A DNA stretch of 64,000 nt from Mycolicibacterium sp. lyk4-40-TYG-92 (GTDB lineage: Bacteria > Actinomycetota > Actinomycetes > Mycobacteriales > Mycobacteriaceae). Position 1 is the first letter of the stretch, and each line of letters starts with the position of its first letter. Positions 54,355 to 63,630 of the stretch are shown one piece after another. The notes under the pieces are model-generated. The model was not told the DNA's origin, did no database searches, and saw nothing but the letters and a program-made list of their open reading frames with translations. The translations under genes and the position numbers were made by a program. The stretch covers positions 248,001-312,000 of the forward strand of contig NZ_JARVRX010000007.1 in assembly GCF_030209435.1 (NCBI RefSeq), given 5' to 3'.

Positions 54355-55479
54355 TCAGCAGGTTATCTCGACGTTCCAGGGGTCGGTACGGATCTGGCTG
54401 ACCCGCACCGGCAACGCATCACCGAATTGTGCACGCAAGACCCCGGCGGCCTGCTCGCACCACGGAAATTCACTCGCCCAATGCGCCACATCGACCAGCG
54501 CCACGTCCGATGCGCGGCGGTGCTCGTCGGCCGGATGATGGCGCAGATCGGAGGTGACGTAGACGTCGACGCCCGAGCGCGTCACCGCGTCCAGCAGCGA
54601 GTCGCCCGCGCCCCCGCACACCGCGACGCGCGACACCAGCGCGTCCGGATCACCCGATGCCCGTACCCCCCACAATGTGGTGGGCAAACCGCGCGCGACG
54701 CGGGAAGCGAAGGCCGACAACGGCTCCGGCGCCGGCAACGAGCAGATGCGCCCGATCCCCACGTCCGACGGCAGCGGCGCCAGGGTGAGGACGTCGAATG
54801 CCGGTTCCTCGTAGGGATGTGCCGCGCGCATCGCGGTCAGCACCGCGCGCCGCAGCCGGGACGGCGCGATCACCTCGACGCGGTCCTCGGCGACCTGCTC
54901 GATGGCGCCGACCATGCCGATGGTCGGCGTCGCGCCCTCATGCGGCAGGAACTGGCCCACACCCATGGTCGCCCAGCTGCAGTGCGAGTAGTCACCGATC
55001 TGGCCGCCGCCGGCGGCGAACATCGCGTCCCGCACCGCGTCGGCGTTCGCATGGGGCACGAAGACGACCCATTTGTCCAGGTCAGCGCGCGTCTCGGCGG
55101 GGTCGAGCACGCCCTCGACCTGCAGGCCCAGCGCCTCGGCCAGGGCGTCCGACACCCCGGGCGCGGCGGCATCGGCATTGGTGTGCGCGCTGAACAGCGC
55201 CGCGCCGCGGCGGATCAGCGAGTGGATCAGTGCGCCCTTGCCGGTATCGGCGGCCACCGTGTCGACACCGCGCAGCAGCAGCGGATGGTGCGCCAGCAGC
55301 AGGCCGCCGTCGGGCACCGACGCCGCGACGGCCGCGGTGGCATCGACCGCGACAGTCACCGACTCCACGTCCTCGGCCGGGTCACCGCACACCAGGCCCA
55401 CCGAGTCCCAGCTGTGCGCGAGCGCCGGCGGGTACGCGCGGTCGAGCGCGGCGACGACGTCACGCAACGGCACACTCAC
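54355..55479 (-). CDS. NIF3/DUF34-family metal-binding protein
   Basis: The GTG at 55479 gives 374 residues, the long bacterial form with an inserted CutA/PII-like domain. The metal ligands are His64-His65 in [12 protein letters not shown], an aspartate and HTNAD in the N-terminal half, and [10 protein letters not shown] near the C-terminus. [21 protein letters not shown] belongs to the insert. These dimetal proteins are proposed GTP cyclohydrolase-I-type-2-like or housekeeping proteins; the true reaction is unsettled. It sits between the zinc-ribbon gene and cobC and overlaps the cobC stop (GTGA). The larger upstream frame runs antisense-free into cobC and is not used. Confidence 0.92.
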   Translation of the reverse strand: MSVPLRDVVAALDRAYPPALAHSWDSVGLVCGDPAEDVESVTVAVDATAAVAASVPDGGLLLAHHPLLLRGVDTVAADTGKGALIHSLIRRGAALFSAHTNADAAAPGVSDALAEALGLQVEGVLDPAETRADLDKWVVFVPHANADAVRDAMFAAGGGQIGDYSHCSWATMGVGQFLPHEGATPTIGMVGAIEQVAEDRVEVIAPSRLRRAVLTAMRAAHPYEEPAFDVLTLAPLPSDVGIGRICSLPAPEPLSAFASRVARGLPTTLWGVRASGDPDALVSRVAVCGGAGDSLLDAVTRSGVDVYVTSDLRHHPADEHRRASDVALVDVAHWASEFPWCEQAAGVLRAQFGDALPVRVSQIRTDPWNVEITC

Positions 55480-56486
55480 CAGAGCACCTCCTGTATGGCC
55501 TCGACCAGGACCGGCCATTCCGGCCGGACCGCCGCACGCAGGTAACCGTCGGGCAGCCCGACGAATGTGTCGCAGCGGCGTACCGCAATCCCCTTCTCTG
55601 CCAAATGCTTCCGGGCCAGTTCGGCGTCCGGCACCGAGAACAGGACGAAGGGTGCGACGCCGTCGGCCGCCGGGAAACCAGCCTTCGCCAGACCTGCCAC
55701 CATCTCGGTGCGCAGCGCCGCCAGCCGGCGCGCCCCCGACTCGGCCTCCGCAACGGCGTCGGCAGAACAGCACGCCGTCAGCGCCTCCAACTGCAGCGTG
55801 CCCAGCGGCCAGTGCGGCCGCTGCGCCGTCAGCCGCGCCAGCACGTCGGGCGCGCCGAGCGCGTAGCCGACCCGCAGCCCGGCCAGCGACCACGTCTTGG
55901 TCAGGCTGCGCAGCACCACGACGTCGGGCAGCGACCGGCCGGCCAGCGACTCCGGTTCACCGGGGACCGCGTCGGCAAAGGCCTCGTCGACGACCACGAT
56001 GCGCCCGGGCGCGCGCAGCGCCAGAATCTCGTCGCGGCGGTGCAGCACGCCGGTCGGATTGGTGGGATTGCCCACAACCACCAGGTCGGCTTCGGCCGGC
56101 ACCGAGGCGCCGGCCAGCCGGAACGGCGCATCCAGAACCACGTGCGCGACGGGCACGCCGGCGGCGTCGAACACGGCCTGCGGCTCGGTGAACGACGGTG
56201 CGATGAGCGCCGCCAGGCGCGGTCGGAGCAGCGGGAGCAGGGCGAACCCCTCAGCGCCACCTACCAGCAGCGCCACTTCATCGAGGTCACGCCCGTGCCG
56301 GGCCGCCACGGCCGCGGTGGCCGCCGCCACGTCGGCGGCGGTCGGGTAACTGCCCAGATCGGCCAGCCGGGCCGCGAGCCGGTCGGCCAGCCACTGCGGC
56401 GGGCCGGCGCCGCGGACGTTCACCGCGAAGTCGAGCATGCCGGGCGCCACAGCCTGATCGCCGTGATAGCGCGCCCCGAGTTCCAC
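55476..56486 (-). CDS. cobC: Rv2231c-type aminotransferase CobC (threonine-phosphate decarboxylase-like)
   Basis: The 336-residue class I/II PLP protein has Lys197 in [21 protein letters not shown] as the Schiff-base lysine, Asn140 in GNPTNPTG, Asp167 in VVVDEAF and the C-terminal arginine in YLRAAVR. The family is L-threonine-O-3-phosphate decarboxylase / CobC, which makes aminopropanol phosphate for the cobalamin nucleotide loop, although in mycobacteria other substrates have been suggested. The start is a GTG at 56486. The neighbours RNase HI-CobC and cobD support the cobalamin role. It lies divergently from the ptkA gene with a long palindrome between them. Confidence 0.88.
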   Translation of the reverse strand: MELGARYHGDQAVAPGMLDFAVNVRGAGPPQWLADRLAARLADLGSYPTAADVAAATAAVAARHGRDLDEVALLVGGAEGFALLPLLRPRLAALIAPSFTEPQAVFDAAGVPVAHVVLDAPFRLAGASVPAEADLVVVGNPTNPTGVLHRRDEILALRAPGRIVVVDEAFADAVPGEPESLAGRSLPDVVVLRSLTKTWSLAGLRVGYALGAPDVLARLTAQRPHWPLGTLQLEALTACCSADAVAEAESGARRLAALRTEMVAGLAKAGFPAADGVAPFVLFSVPDAELARKHLAEKGIAVRRCDTFVGLPDGYLRAAVRPEWPVLVEAIQEVLW

Positions 56487-56517
56487 AGCTAGACCCTAGA
56501 TCAGAGGCGCCGGAAGC

Positions 56518-56575
56518 CGAGAAGGACCAAATGGTCGCTCGTAGGGCCCCCAACGCAGCCATTTGGTCCTTCTCG
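56518..56575. repeat. perfect 17-bp palindrome between divergent cobC and ptkA genes
   Basis: CGAGAAGGACCAAATGG (56518-56534) and its exact reverse complement (56559-56575) flank a 24-base loop. Unlike the other hairpins it lies between divergent genes, 32 bases upstream of the cobC start and 60 bases before the ptkA start. It cannot be a normal terminator for either. It could be a mobile-element remnant, an operator or an RNA structure in one leader. Confidence 0.75.
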
Positions 56576-56634
56576 AGCAGGAACTCGTCTGGTGCGCGGC
56601 GCAGGCGACCAGTTACATCAGGGACAATGACACC

Positions 56635-57273
56635 GTGACCCCGCAGTTGGTGCTATTCGACCTCGACGGGACGCTGACCGACTCCGCCGAGGGCATCGTC
56701 GCCAGCTTCCGTCACGCACTCGGCGCTGTCGGCGCTGACATACCCGACGGTGACCTCGTCGAACGGATCGTCGGCCCGCCGATGCATGTGACGCTGGCCT
56801 CGCTGGGACTGGGCGAGAAAGCCGCGGACGCCATCGCCGCATACCGCGCCGACTACACCTCCCGCGGCTGGTCCATGAACCGCATGTTCGACGGCATCGA
56901 GGACCTGCTGGCCGACCTCCGGGCCGCCGGGGTACGGCTGGCTGTCGCGACGTCGAAGGCCGAGCCGACGGCGCGGCGCATCGTCGAGCACTTCGGCATC
57001 CAGGAGCATTTCGAGGTGATCGCCGGTGCCAGTGTCGACGGCACCCGGTCGGCGAAGGCCGACGTCGTCGCTCATGCGCTCGCCCAGCTGGCCCCGGTAC
57101 CCGAGCAGGTGCTGATGGTCGGCGACCGGTCGCACGACGTACACGGCGCCGCGCACCACGGCATCGACACCGTCGTCGTCGACTGGGGTTACGGCGCAAG
57201 CGATTTCACAGACGACTCGCCGGTCCGGCGGGTCTCCACCGTCGACGAGCTACGGGAGGTACTGGGTGTCTGA
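56635..57273 (+). CDS. ptkA: HAD-family hydrolase, PtkA-type
   Basis: The GTG at 56635 gives 212 residues: MTPQLVLFDLDGTLTDSAEGIVASF (nucleophile Asp9, helper Asp11), VAVATSKAEPTARRI (motif II/III) and LMVGDRSHDVHGA (motif IV). It corresponds to M. tuberculosis PtkA (Rv2232), a HAD-fold protein reported as a tyrosine kinase that phosphorylates PtpA at the Tyr-Tyr pair in DPYY. The M. tuberculosis protein has about 75 extra disordered N-terminal residues that are missing here. The ptpA gene starts inside its end (GTG at 57266), so they are co-translated. The conserved GYG tyrosine near the C-terminus is present. Confidence 0.88.
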   Translation: MTPQLVLFDLDGTLTDSAEGIVASFRHALGAVGADIPDGDLVERIVGPPMHVTLASLGLGEKAADAIAAYRADYTSRGWSMNRMFDGIEDLLADLRAAGVRLAVATSKAEPTARRIVEHFGIQEHFEVIAGASVDGTRSAKADVVAHALAQLAPVPEQVLMVGDRSHDVHGAAHHGIDTVVVDWGYGASDFTDDSPVRRVSTVDELREVLGV

Positions 57274-57754
57274 CCAGGTGCACGTGACGTTCATCTGTTC
57301 GGGCAACATCTGCCGGTCGCCGATGGCCGAGAAGATGTTCGCCCACCAGATCAACGAGCGCGGGCTGGCCGGCGTGGTCCGGGTGACCAGCGCCGGCACC
57401 GGCGGGTGGCACGCGGGTGACCCCGCCGACAGCCGTGCCGAGCGGGTGCTGCGCGCGCACGGCTACCCCACCGCGCACGCCGCCGCGGCCGTCGACGCCG
57501 ACCACCTCGCCGCCGACATGGTCGTCGCCATGGGCCGCAACCACACCCGCATCCTGAGCGACCTGGGCGCCGACCCGGAGCGGGTCCGGATGATGCGCTC
57601 GTTCGACCCCCGTTCGGGCGCCCACGCGCTCGATGTCGAAGACCCCTACTACGGCGGCATCGACGATTTCGAGGAGACCTTCGCGGTGATCGAGGCCTCG
57701 CTGCCGGGGCTCCACAACTGGGTCGACAAGCAACTGGCCGAGCGGGGCGACTGA
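57266..57754 (+). CDS. ptpA: low-molecular-weight protein tyrosine phosphatase PtpA
   Basis: The 162-residue protein starts at a GTG eight bases before the ptkA stop. The catalytic loop is Cys11-SGNIC-Arg17-S, and the general acid is Asp126 in EDPYY with Tyr128 and Tyr129, identical in position to M. tuberculosis PtpA. It dephosphorylates phosphotyrosine. In the pathogen it is exported and acts on host VPS33B and V-ATPase; in an environmental species it presumably acts on own or unknown targets. The next gene, SURF1, overlaps by one base (TGATG). Confidence 0.95.
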   Translation: MSDQVHVTFICSGNICRSPMAEKMFAHQINERGLAGVVRVTSAGTGGWHAGDPADSRAERVLRAHGYPTAHAAAAVDADHLAADMVVAMGRNHTRILSDLGADPERVRMMRSFDPRSGAHALDVEDPYYGGIDDFEETFAVIEASLPGLHNWVDKQLAERGD

Positions 57755-58617
57755 TGCGCCGGCTCGGGTTCCTCCTGCGGCCGCAGTGGCTGGCCCTGTT
57801 CGTCGTGGTGATCGCGTTCGCCTACCTCTGCTTCACGGTGCTCGCGCCGTGGCAGCTGGGCAAGAACACCCGGACCTCGCGAGAGAACAACCAGATCGCG
57901 TCGTCGCTGAACACCGAGCCCGCGTCCCTGATCTCGGTCCTGCCGCACCAGGATTCGTCGGCCCCGGACGCGCAGTGGCGGCGGCTGACGGCGACGGGCC
58001 ACTACCGTCCCGAGGCGCAGGTGCTGGTGCGGCTGCGAACCGACGACGGCGACCCGTCGTATCAGGTACTCACCCCGTTCGCGGTCGACGGTGGCCCGAC
58101 GGTGCTGGTCAACCGCGGCTACGTGAAGCAGGGCGACGGTCCGGGCGTGCCGCCCTTCGCCGCGCCGCCGTCGGGGACGGTCACGATCACCGGCCGGCTA
58201 CGCGACGCCGAGCCGATCATGTCGGGCAAGGAGCCGTTCAAGCAGGACGGCATCCAGCAGGTGTACTCGATCAGCCCGACCCAGATTTCGCAGCTGACCC
58301 GGGTGCCGCTGGCGGCGCAGTACCTGCAGCTCGTCGACGGGCAGCCGGGCGGCCTCGGGGTCATCGCGCTCCCCCACCTGGATGCCGGCCCGTTCCTGTC
58401 GTACGGCATCCAGTGGATCGCGTTCGGCATCGTCGCGCCCATCGGGCTGGGCTACTTCGTGATGGCCGAAATCCGGCAGCGCCGGTTGGAAAAAGCCCAA
58501 TCCGGCTCGGGCGCCGAGACTTCCGGCGGCCCCGACCCCGCGGAACCGCCGGTCCCACTCACCACCGAGCAGAAAACCGAGAAGAAGCTCGCCGACCGTT
58601 ACGGCCGGCGCCGCTGA
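57754..58617 (+). CDS. SURF1-family cytochrome oxidase assembly protein
   Basis: The 287-residue protein has two membrane helices, about 12-30 (WLALFVVVIAFAYLCFTVLAPW) and about 215-235 (YGIQWIAFGIVAPIGLGYFVM), bracketing an extracytoplasmic domain with QWRRLTATGHYRPEAQVLVR and VLVNRGYVKQG, the SURF1 pattern. SURF1 proteins help insert heme a and assemble cytochrome oxidase. The C-terminus is polar and Pro/Glu-rich with a basic end. It is translationally coupled to ptpA, and its last 59 bases overlap the end of cobD on the other strand. Confidence 0.93.
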   Translation: MRRLGFLLRPQWLALFVVVIAFAYLCFTVLAPWQLGKNTRTSRENNQIASSLNTEPASLISVLPHQDSSAPDAQWRRLTATGHYRPEAQVLVRLRTDDGDPSYQVLTPFAVDGGPTVLVNRGYVKQGDGPGVPPFAAPPSGTVTITGRLRDAEPIMSGKEPFKQDGIQQVYSISPTQISQLTRVPLAAQYLQLVDGQPGGLGVIALPHLDAGPFLSYGIQWIAFGIVAPIGLGYFVMAEIRQRRLEKAQSGSGAETSGGPDPAEPPVPLTTEQKTEKKLADRYGRRR

Positions 58618-59524
58618 GCCCGACGGCCACCAGCGTCGCCAGCGCCTGCACCCGGCGCGTCAACACGACCGCACGACGCAGATCGCCGGGCACCGGCGCC
58701 GGCCCGACGCCCAACGTCGGCCGCATCTCCAGTCGGTGCGCGTACTGCGTCGGACCCCCGAGTCGCACGCCCAGAGCCCCGGCGAATGATGCCTCCGCCA
58801 CACCGGCATTGGGGCTCGGGTGCTTGTGCGCGTCGGAGCGCCACGCCCGCCATGCCGCGGCCGGCCGGCGCGACGCCGCCACGACGCACAGCCCGGTCAC
58901 GCGCGCCGGCAGGTAGTTCAGGATGTCGTCGAATCGTGCTGCCGCCCAACCGAACCGGGTGTAGCGCGGGTTGAGGTGGCCGATCATGGCATCGAGGGTA
59001 TTGGCGCCGCGGTACACCAGCAGACCCGGAATTCCGGCGACCGCGCCCCACAGGATCGGTGCGACCTGCGCGTCGGAGGTGTTCTCCGCGACCGATTCCA
59101 GCGCGGCCCGGGCCAGCCCATCCGCGTCGAGCGCCGACGGATCGCGCCCGCACAGGGACGGGAGCAGCTCGCGGGCCGCCGGCATGTCACCGCGCTCGAG
59201 CCGCGCCGCCATCTCGGCGCCGGTCCGGGCCAGCGACGTCCCGCCGAGGACCGTATAGGTCGCCGCGGCCGTCACGAGCGTCTTCGCCACCGGGCCCCGC
59301 GCGACGCGTTCCAGGCCGAAACCCAGTGCCCCCAGCCCGACCAGCAATACCGCCGTGTGACCGGCCCCCGCGGCCCGGTTGTCGCTGTACGTGCGCCGTT
59401 CGAGTCTGGCGGCGGCCGTTCCGAACAGCGCTACGGGATGGCCACGGCGGGGATCGGCCCAGCACAAGTCGGCCAGGTAGCCGAGCGCCAGACCGGCCGC
59501 CCGCGGGGCGCTTCTGTCAAACAC
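58559..59524 (-). CDS. cobD: adenosylcobinamide-phosphate synthase CobD/CbiB
   Basis: The GTG at 59524 gives 321 residues beginning [35 protein letters not shown], matching CbiB. Other family blocks are [57 protein letters not shown] and [25 protein letters not shown]. It attaches aminopropanol (phosphate) to cobyric acid at the membrane, several hydrophobic segments being present. It is divergent from the MpaB-like oxygenase gene, starting 38 bases from it. A frame further upstream (to 59650) overlaps that gene and is rejected. The last 59 bases overlap SURF1 on the opposite strand. Confidence 0.95.
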   Translation of the reverse strand: MFDRSAPRAAGLALGYLADLCWADPRRGHPVALFGTAAARLERRTYSDNRAAGAGHTAVLLVGLGALGFGLERVARGPVAKTLVTAAATYTVLGGTSLARTGAEMAARLERGDMPAARELLPSLCGRDPSALDADGLARAALESVAENTSDAQVAPILWGAVAGIPGLLVYRGANTLDAMIGHLNPRYTRFGWAAARFDDILNYLPARVTGLCVVAASRRPAAAWRAWRSDAHKHPSPNAGVAEASFAGALGVRLGGPTQYAHRLEMRPTLGVGPAPVPGDLRRAVVLTRRVQALATLVAVGLSGAGRNGRRASSRFSARW

Positions 59525-59561
59525 GCCGGGCAGCGTCTCACAGGGTGTTAACTCTCCCATC

Positions 59562-60389
59562 ATGCGGCTCGGTCCACCTCGGCATCCGAAACGGGTTGTC
59601 GACCTCATCAACCCCGCGGCGGCGCTGGCGCCGGCGGCCAACGTGATCATGCAACTGGCCCTGCCCGGAGTGGGTTACGGCGTGCTGGAGAGTCCCGTCG
59701 ACAGCGGCAACGTCTACAAGCACCCGTTCAAGCGCGCCCGCACCACCGGCACCTATCTGGCGGCCGCGGTGTACGGCACCGACGACGACCGGGCGCTGAT
59801 GCGCCGCGAGGTGGACCGGGTGCACGCCCTGGTGCGGTCGACGGCGTCCAGTCCGGTGAAGTACCGCGCGTTCGATCCGAAGCTGCAGTTGTGGGTGGCG
59901 TCGTGCCTCTACCGCTACTACATCGATCAGCACGAGTTCCTCTACGGCCCGCTCAGCCCCGCGGCCGCAGACGCCGTCTACCAGGACGCCCGCACCCTCG
60001 GCACCACGCTGCAGGTGCGCGAGAGCATGTGGCCCGCCGACCGCCTCGCCTTCGACGAGTACTGGAAACGCACGCTCGACGAGCTGCAGATCGACGAACC
60101 CGTCCGCCAGCACCTGCACGGCGTGGCGGCACTGGCGTTCCTGCCCACCCCGCTGCGGCAACTGGCCGGTCCGTTCAACCTGTTCGCGACGACGGGCTTC
60201 CTGCCCGCCGAGTTCCGCACCCACATGAAACTGACGTGGACACCGAGCCGGCAGCTCTGGTTCGACCGGCTGCTGACGGCATTGCGGCTCGCCGACCGGG
60301 TGATCCCCCGCGACGTGTGGCTGCTGGGCTACCAGCTGTACCTGTGGGACATGCGGTCCCGCGCCCGGCGCGGAAAACCGGTGGTATGA
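59562..60389 (+). CDS. oxygenase MpaB/DUF2236-family protein
   Basis: The 275-residue protein shows the DUF2236 (mpaB/latex-clearing-protein-like) helical fold. [30 protein letters not shown] contains the region of the first conserved histidine block, [40 protein letters not shown] is the second, and [17 protein letters not shown] the third. Relatives are b-type heme oxygenases or fatty acid/rubber-cleaving enzymes, but most mycobacterial members are uncharacterised. The ATG at 59562 is divergent from cobD. It corresponds in position to Rv2237. A purine-rich site is less obvious here. Confidence 0.82.
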   Translation: MRLGPPRHPKRVVDLINPAAALAPAANVIMQLALPGVGYGVLESPVDSGNVYKHPFKRARTTGTYLAAAVYGTDDDRALMRREVDRVHALVRSTASSPVKYRAFDPKLQLWVASCLYRYYIDQHEFLYGPLSPAAADAVYQDARTLGTTLQVRESMWPADRLAFDEYWKRTLDELQIDEPVRQHLHGVAALAFLPTPLRQLAGPFNLFATTGFLPAEFRTHMKLTWTPSRQLWFDRLLTALRLADRVIPRDVWLLGYQLYLWDMRSRARRGKPVV

Positions 60390-60417
60390 AACAACATTCA
60401 CGATCAGGAGGCATCTC

Positions 60418-60813
60418 ATGACGTTCGCAGCCCTGAACCATGTCGCGGTCACCGTCAGTGACATGGCCGTCAGCGGTCCCTGGTACCGCAACCTGATCGG
60501 CGAAGATCCGGTGCTCGACGAACACACCGACGCCGGCTACCGGCATCTGGTGTGGGCACTGCCCGGCGGCACGTTGTTCGGTATCCACGAGCACGACCGC
60601 GCCATCGAGCCGGGCCAGTTCAGCGAGTTTCGCGCCGGGCTCGACCACGTCGGCTTCGGCTGTGCCTCCCGGGCCGAGCTCGTCGACTGGGCCGCCAAGC
60701 TCGAGGAGCTGGGCATCACCCACGGCGGCGTGGTCGACGCTCCTTACGGCTCCGGCCTGAGCTTCCGCGACCCCGACGGTATCGCCCTGGAGTTCTTCGC
60801 GCCGCCGGAGTGA
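60418..60813 (+). CDS. VOC-superfamily (glyoxalase-like) protein
   Basis: The 131-residue protein is a single VOC unit with two beta-alpha-beta-beta-beta modules. LNHVAVTVSDMAVSGPWYRNLIGEDPVL gives the first metal histidine, GLDHVGFGCASRAELVDWAAKLEELGITHGG the second, and SFRDPDGIALEFFAPP the C-terminal glutamate, a 2-His-Glu pattern used by metal-dependent dioxygenases and isomerases. The reaction cannot be told. The ATG follows AGGAGG (60408-60413) and sits 28 bases after the MpaB-like gene, so co-transcription is likely. Confidence 0.88.
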   Translation: MTFAALNHVAVTVSDMAVSGPWYRNLIGEDPVLDEHTDAGYRHLVWALPGGTLFGIHEHDRAIEPGQFSEFRAGLDHVGFGCASRAELVDWAAKLEELGITHGGVVDAPYGSGLSFRDPDGIALEFFAPPE

Positions 60814-60816
60814 ATG

Positions 60817-61515
60817 TCAGCGGTGCCCGCCGCCGCACGCGCCGTTCACGGCCGGCCGCACCATCGCGAACGTGGCCTGCAGCGCACCCGTGCCGTCCTT
60901 GGTACCGCGCGCGCCCAGACACATCCCGGCGGCGATCACCTTCGCGTCCGCGCTCGCGCTCTTGGTGTAGCGGGTATCGGGCGTCACCGTCACGGTGATC
61001 TGGGCGTTGTCGGCGTCGGTGACCACGATCGTGCTGCCGTTCACCGAGGCAACCGTGCCGTTGATGCCGTGCTCGCGCTTTCCGCCCTTCTGGCCGCACT
61101 GCGCGTTGCCCGGCTGGCCGACGAGGACGTTGGCGGCCGTCACCGCGGCACCGGTGTCATTACCCTTGACCGGGCGGACCGCGACGCACTCACCGGCCGT
61201 GACGTCGGTCAGCTGGCCGGGGCCGAGCTGCGTGATCCGGGTCGCGGAGGTGATGTCGACCGTCGCGGGCCCGTCCTTTCCGGTGACCGACACGGTGCCG
61301 CCCGACACCGAATTGACGAGCCCGGACACGCGGTCCTTGCCGCCGGGGCCGCCAGGAGCTGCAGGTGCCGGGCTCGCGGATGACGGTGACGAACTGCCGG
61401 CGGCCGAGGAGCCGGCCGACGGTGTGCTCGATGATCCGCAGGCCGCGAGGGACAGCGCCGCGAAGCCGGCGAGGGTGACGACGCCGTAGCGCCGGGAACG
61501 GGATGTAGTTGACAT
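60817..61515 (-). CDS. DUF5666-domain lipoprotein
   Basis: The ATG at 61515 gives 232 residues. The lipobox LSLAACG (residues 21-27) follows a signal peptide, after which comes a long Ser/Ala/Pro linker. Two repeated beta units follow, VSGLVNSVSGGTVSVTGKDGPATVDITSATRITQLG and INGTVASVNGSTIVVTDADNAQITVTVTPDTRYTK, each a DUF5666-type OB-like strand set. The function is unknown; the anchor places it in the envelope. The gene converges on the VOC gene, with three bases between stops. The longer frame reaching 61833 overlaps the hydrolase gene and is rejected. Confidence 0.85.
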   Translation of the reverse strand: MSTTSRSRRYGVVTLAGFAALSLAACGSSSTPSAGSSAAGSSSPSSASPAPAAPGGPGGKDRVSGLVNSVSGGTVSVTGKDGPATVDITSATRITQLGPGQLTDVTAGECVAVRPVKGNDTGAAVTAANVLVGQPGNAQCGQKGGKREHGINGTVASVNGSTIVVTDADNAQITVTVTPDTRYTKSASADAKVIAAGMCLGARGTKDGTGALQATFAMVRPAVNGACGGGHR

Positions 61516-61583
61516 GAGCCCACAGTGAACGGCCCAGCAATGAATCAGCTCAGATCTTGATATGAAGACGCTGGGCGCCCCGG

Positions 61584-62456
61584 TCACCTGAGGAACGCGT
61601 CCAGCGCCGCGAACGTGTCGTCGGGGCGCTCTTCTGCCAGGAAATGGCCGGCGTCGATGCCGTCGCCGCGAACGTCGCCGGCGTACTGCCGCCACACCTC
61701 GAGCGGGCGGTAGAGCTGCCCGACGACGCCGCGCGTCCCCCACAGGATCAGCAACGGGCACTCGACCATTCGGCCCTCGTCGGCGGCGTCGTGCACCAGA
61801 TCGATGCTCGCCGCGGCGCGGTAGTCCTCGCACATGGCATGGATCGCCTCGGGTGCGGCGAAGCAGCGCTCGTACTCGGCCATGGCCTCGGGGGCGTAGA
61901 AGTCACCGCCGCCGAACGCCCCGAGAAAGGCCTTGAGAAGCACCGCGGCGGACGACTCCATCATGAGTTCGGGCAGCGGCGCGGGCTGGATGAAGAAGAA
62001 CCAGTGGAAGTAGGCGGTGGCCAGTGCGCGGTCGGCGTGGTCATAGACGTACTTGGTGGGCACGATGTCGAGCAGCGCGGCCCGGGTGACACTCTCGGGG
62101 TGATCGAGCAGCATCCGGTGCGTCACCCGTGCACCACGATCATGGGCGACGACGCTGAAGACGTTGTGGCCCAACTGGTTCATGACCCCGACCTGGTCGG
62201 CCGCCATCGTCCGGAAGCTGTAGTCGGCGTGGTCGCCGCCGCCGGGCGGTTTCGAGCTGTCTCCGTACCCGCGCAGGTCCGTCGCTACCACCGTGAATCG
62301 CTCGGCCAATCGGGGCGCGAGGTGGTGCCACATGACGTGGGACTGCGGTGCCCCGTGGAGCAGTAGCAGTGGGGGCCCCGAGCCGCCGATGACGGCCTGA
62401 ATCTCGACGCCGTTGACGGCCAGCCGCTCGTCGGTGAATCCCGGAAACAGGGCCAT
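61584..62456 (-). CDS. alpha/beta hydrolase, fluoroacetate/haloacetate dehalogenase-like
   Basis: The ATG at 62456 overlaps the stop of the aldolase gene by one base. Of 290 residues, the blocks LLLLHGAPQSHVMWHHLAP, VVATDLRGYGDSSKPPG and VVAHDRGARVTHRMLLDHPESV give nucleophile Asp106 with Arg107 and Arg110, the D-R-x-x-R arrangement of fluoroacetate dehalogenases. FFFIQPAPLPE and the C-terminal DAGHFLAEERPDDT add the substrate wall and catalytic histidine. Related enzymes also act as epoxide hydrolases, so halide release is likely but not certain. It is co-transcribed with the class II aldolase gene and may work on the same substrate pathway. Confidence 0.84.
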   Translation of the reverse strand: MALFPGFTDERLAVNGVEIQAVIGGSGPPLLLLHGAPQSHVMWHHLAPRLAERFTVVATDLRGYGDSSKPPGGGDHADYSFRTMAADQVGVMNQLGHNVFSVVAHDRGARVTHRMLLDHPESVTRAALLDIVPTKYVYDHADRALATAYFHWFFFIQPAPLPELMMESSAAVLLKAFLGAFGGGDFYAPEAMAEYERCFAAPEAIHAMCEDYRAAASIDLVHDAADEGRMVECPLLILWGTRGVVGQLYRPLEVWRQYAGDVRGDGIDAGHFLAEERPDDTFAALDAFLR

Positions 62457-63280
62457 CAGTCGAAGACGTCCGGCTGGCTCGCGACGACCTGCTCCCATAG
62501 CGGCCGGAACTGGAACCAGGCGACCATGTCGCTGCCGATCTGGCTGTGCACCAGTTTGGCGGTGTCGTGGTCGATGACGGTCGGCGTACCAGCGGCCATC
62601 GCCAGCAGCTGCGCCTGACACGACCGTTCCATCGTGACGAACCACCAGGCGGCCGCCGAAACCGACGTGCCGACGGTGATCAGACCATGGTTGCGCAGGA
62701 TCGCCGCCTTGTTGTCGCCGATCGCGGCGGCGATGTTCTTTCCCTCTTCCTCCGCGAGAACCACGCCGCGGTAGTCGAGATACAGACCTTGGTCTTCGTA
62801 GAAGGGGCAGGCGTCCTGGGTGAGCGGCTCCAGCGGGATGCCCAGCGCCGAAAACGCCTTGCCGTACAGCGAGTGTGTATGGGCGGCGGCGACGGCATCG
62901 GGCCGCGCGTTGTGCACCTGGGCGTGGATGGTGAACGCCGCGGCGTTGACCGGTCGCGTGCCGTGCACGACGCGGCCCCGGTGGTCGACACAGATGAGGT
63001 CGCTGACGCGGATCTGGTTGAAGCTCATGCCAAATGGATTGACCCAGAAGAGTTCCGGGTGCTCCGGATCACGGGCAGTCATGTGCCCGGCGACACCCTC
63101 GGAGAACCCGAACTTGCCGAACACCCGGAACGCGACCGCGAGATCGCGCTTGCGTTGCTCGCGCTCCTCCTCGACTGGCAGGCCCATGGGCGGCAGGGGT
63201 AGGTCGCACGGATCGGGCAGCGGGCCCAGCGCCCGTTCCATCAGTTGACGCATGTCGTCGCTGATCGTGCTCACGTCCAT
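62456..63280 (-). CDS. class II aldolase/adducin-family protein
   Basis: The 274-residue protein has the zinc-binding His134 and His136 in AAAHTHSLYGKAF and His198 in ILRNHGLITVG, the class II aldolase pattern; a catalytic glutamate is likely in GKFGFSEGVAGHMTARDPEHPELFWVNPFGMSFNQI. The family cleaves sugar- or hydroxyacid-phosphates, or acts as decarboxylase or epimerase; the substrate is not evident. The start ATG at 63280 has no strong ribosome site. The gene heads a short leftward operon with the dehalogenase-like gene. The starts of this gene and the nitrile-hydratase-like gene are 350 bases apart and divergent. Confidence 0.87.
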   Translation of the reverse strand: MDVSTISDDMRQLMERALGPLPDPCDLPLPPMGLPVEEEREQRKRDLAVAFRVFGKFGFSEGVAGHMTARDPEHPELFWVNPFGMSFNQIRVSDLICVDHRGRVVHGTRPVNAAAFTIHAQVHNARPDAVAAAHTHSLYGKAFSALGIPLEPLTQDACPFYEDQGLYLDYRGVVLAEEEGKNIAAAIGDNKAAILRNHGLITVGTSVSAAAWWFVTMERSCQAQLLAMAAGTPTVIDHDTAKLVHSQIGSDMVAWFQFRPLWEQVVASQPDVFD

Positions 63281-63630
63281 CGCCAGGCCCTTCCGACGCC
63301 GATACCGAGCCCAGCATCACATGTGTGGGCACTGCGGGAAAGACGGGATTTGCCGGCGATTGCCACAGTGACCTCCATCGCCTGGGTTACCGGACCTCAG
63401 GTGCGGGGCCTGCGTCCGCCAACCACTTTCCAGCCGTCTTCGAACACCATTGCGTACCAACATGTCTGGCCAATACCACCAAATCGGCACACGACCGCGA
63501 TGGCGGAGTTATCGTCGTTTCGTAGTCATGTGAGCGAGGACGCGGGGGTGCGTTCGTTCCTCAGTACGTGGTGGATGCCGGATCGGCCCTCGCGTCAGTT
63601 TGTTGCGTCTGCACAACCCGAGGAGCTGTC
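63281..63630. promoter_or_regulatory. 350-base gene-free region between divergent catabolic genes
   Basis: No protein gene is supported. It should hold divergent promoters for the aldolase-hydrolase pair and the nitrile-hydratase-like gene. Repetitive or strongly palindromic motifs were not found; a TGGCC-AATACCACCA stretch near 63467 weakly resembles a GntR/FadR-type site. The ribosome site of the rightward gene is GAGGAGCTGTC-ATG. Confidence 0.4.

Noticed and set aside
60817..61833. Extended frame for the DUF5666 lipoprotein up to 61833
   Set aside because: The added part overlaps the hydrolase gene antisense-free and precedes the signal peptide with lipobox; the ATG at 61515 is the natural start.
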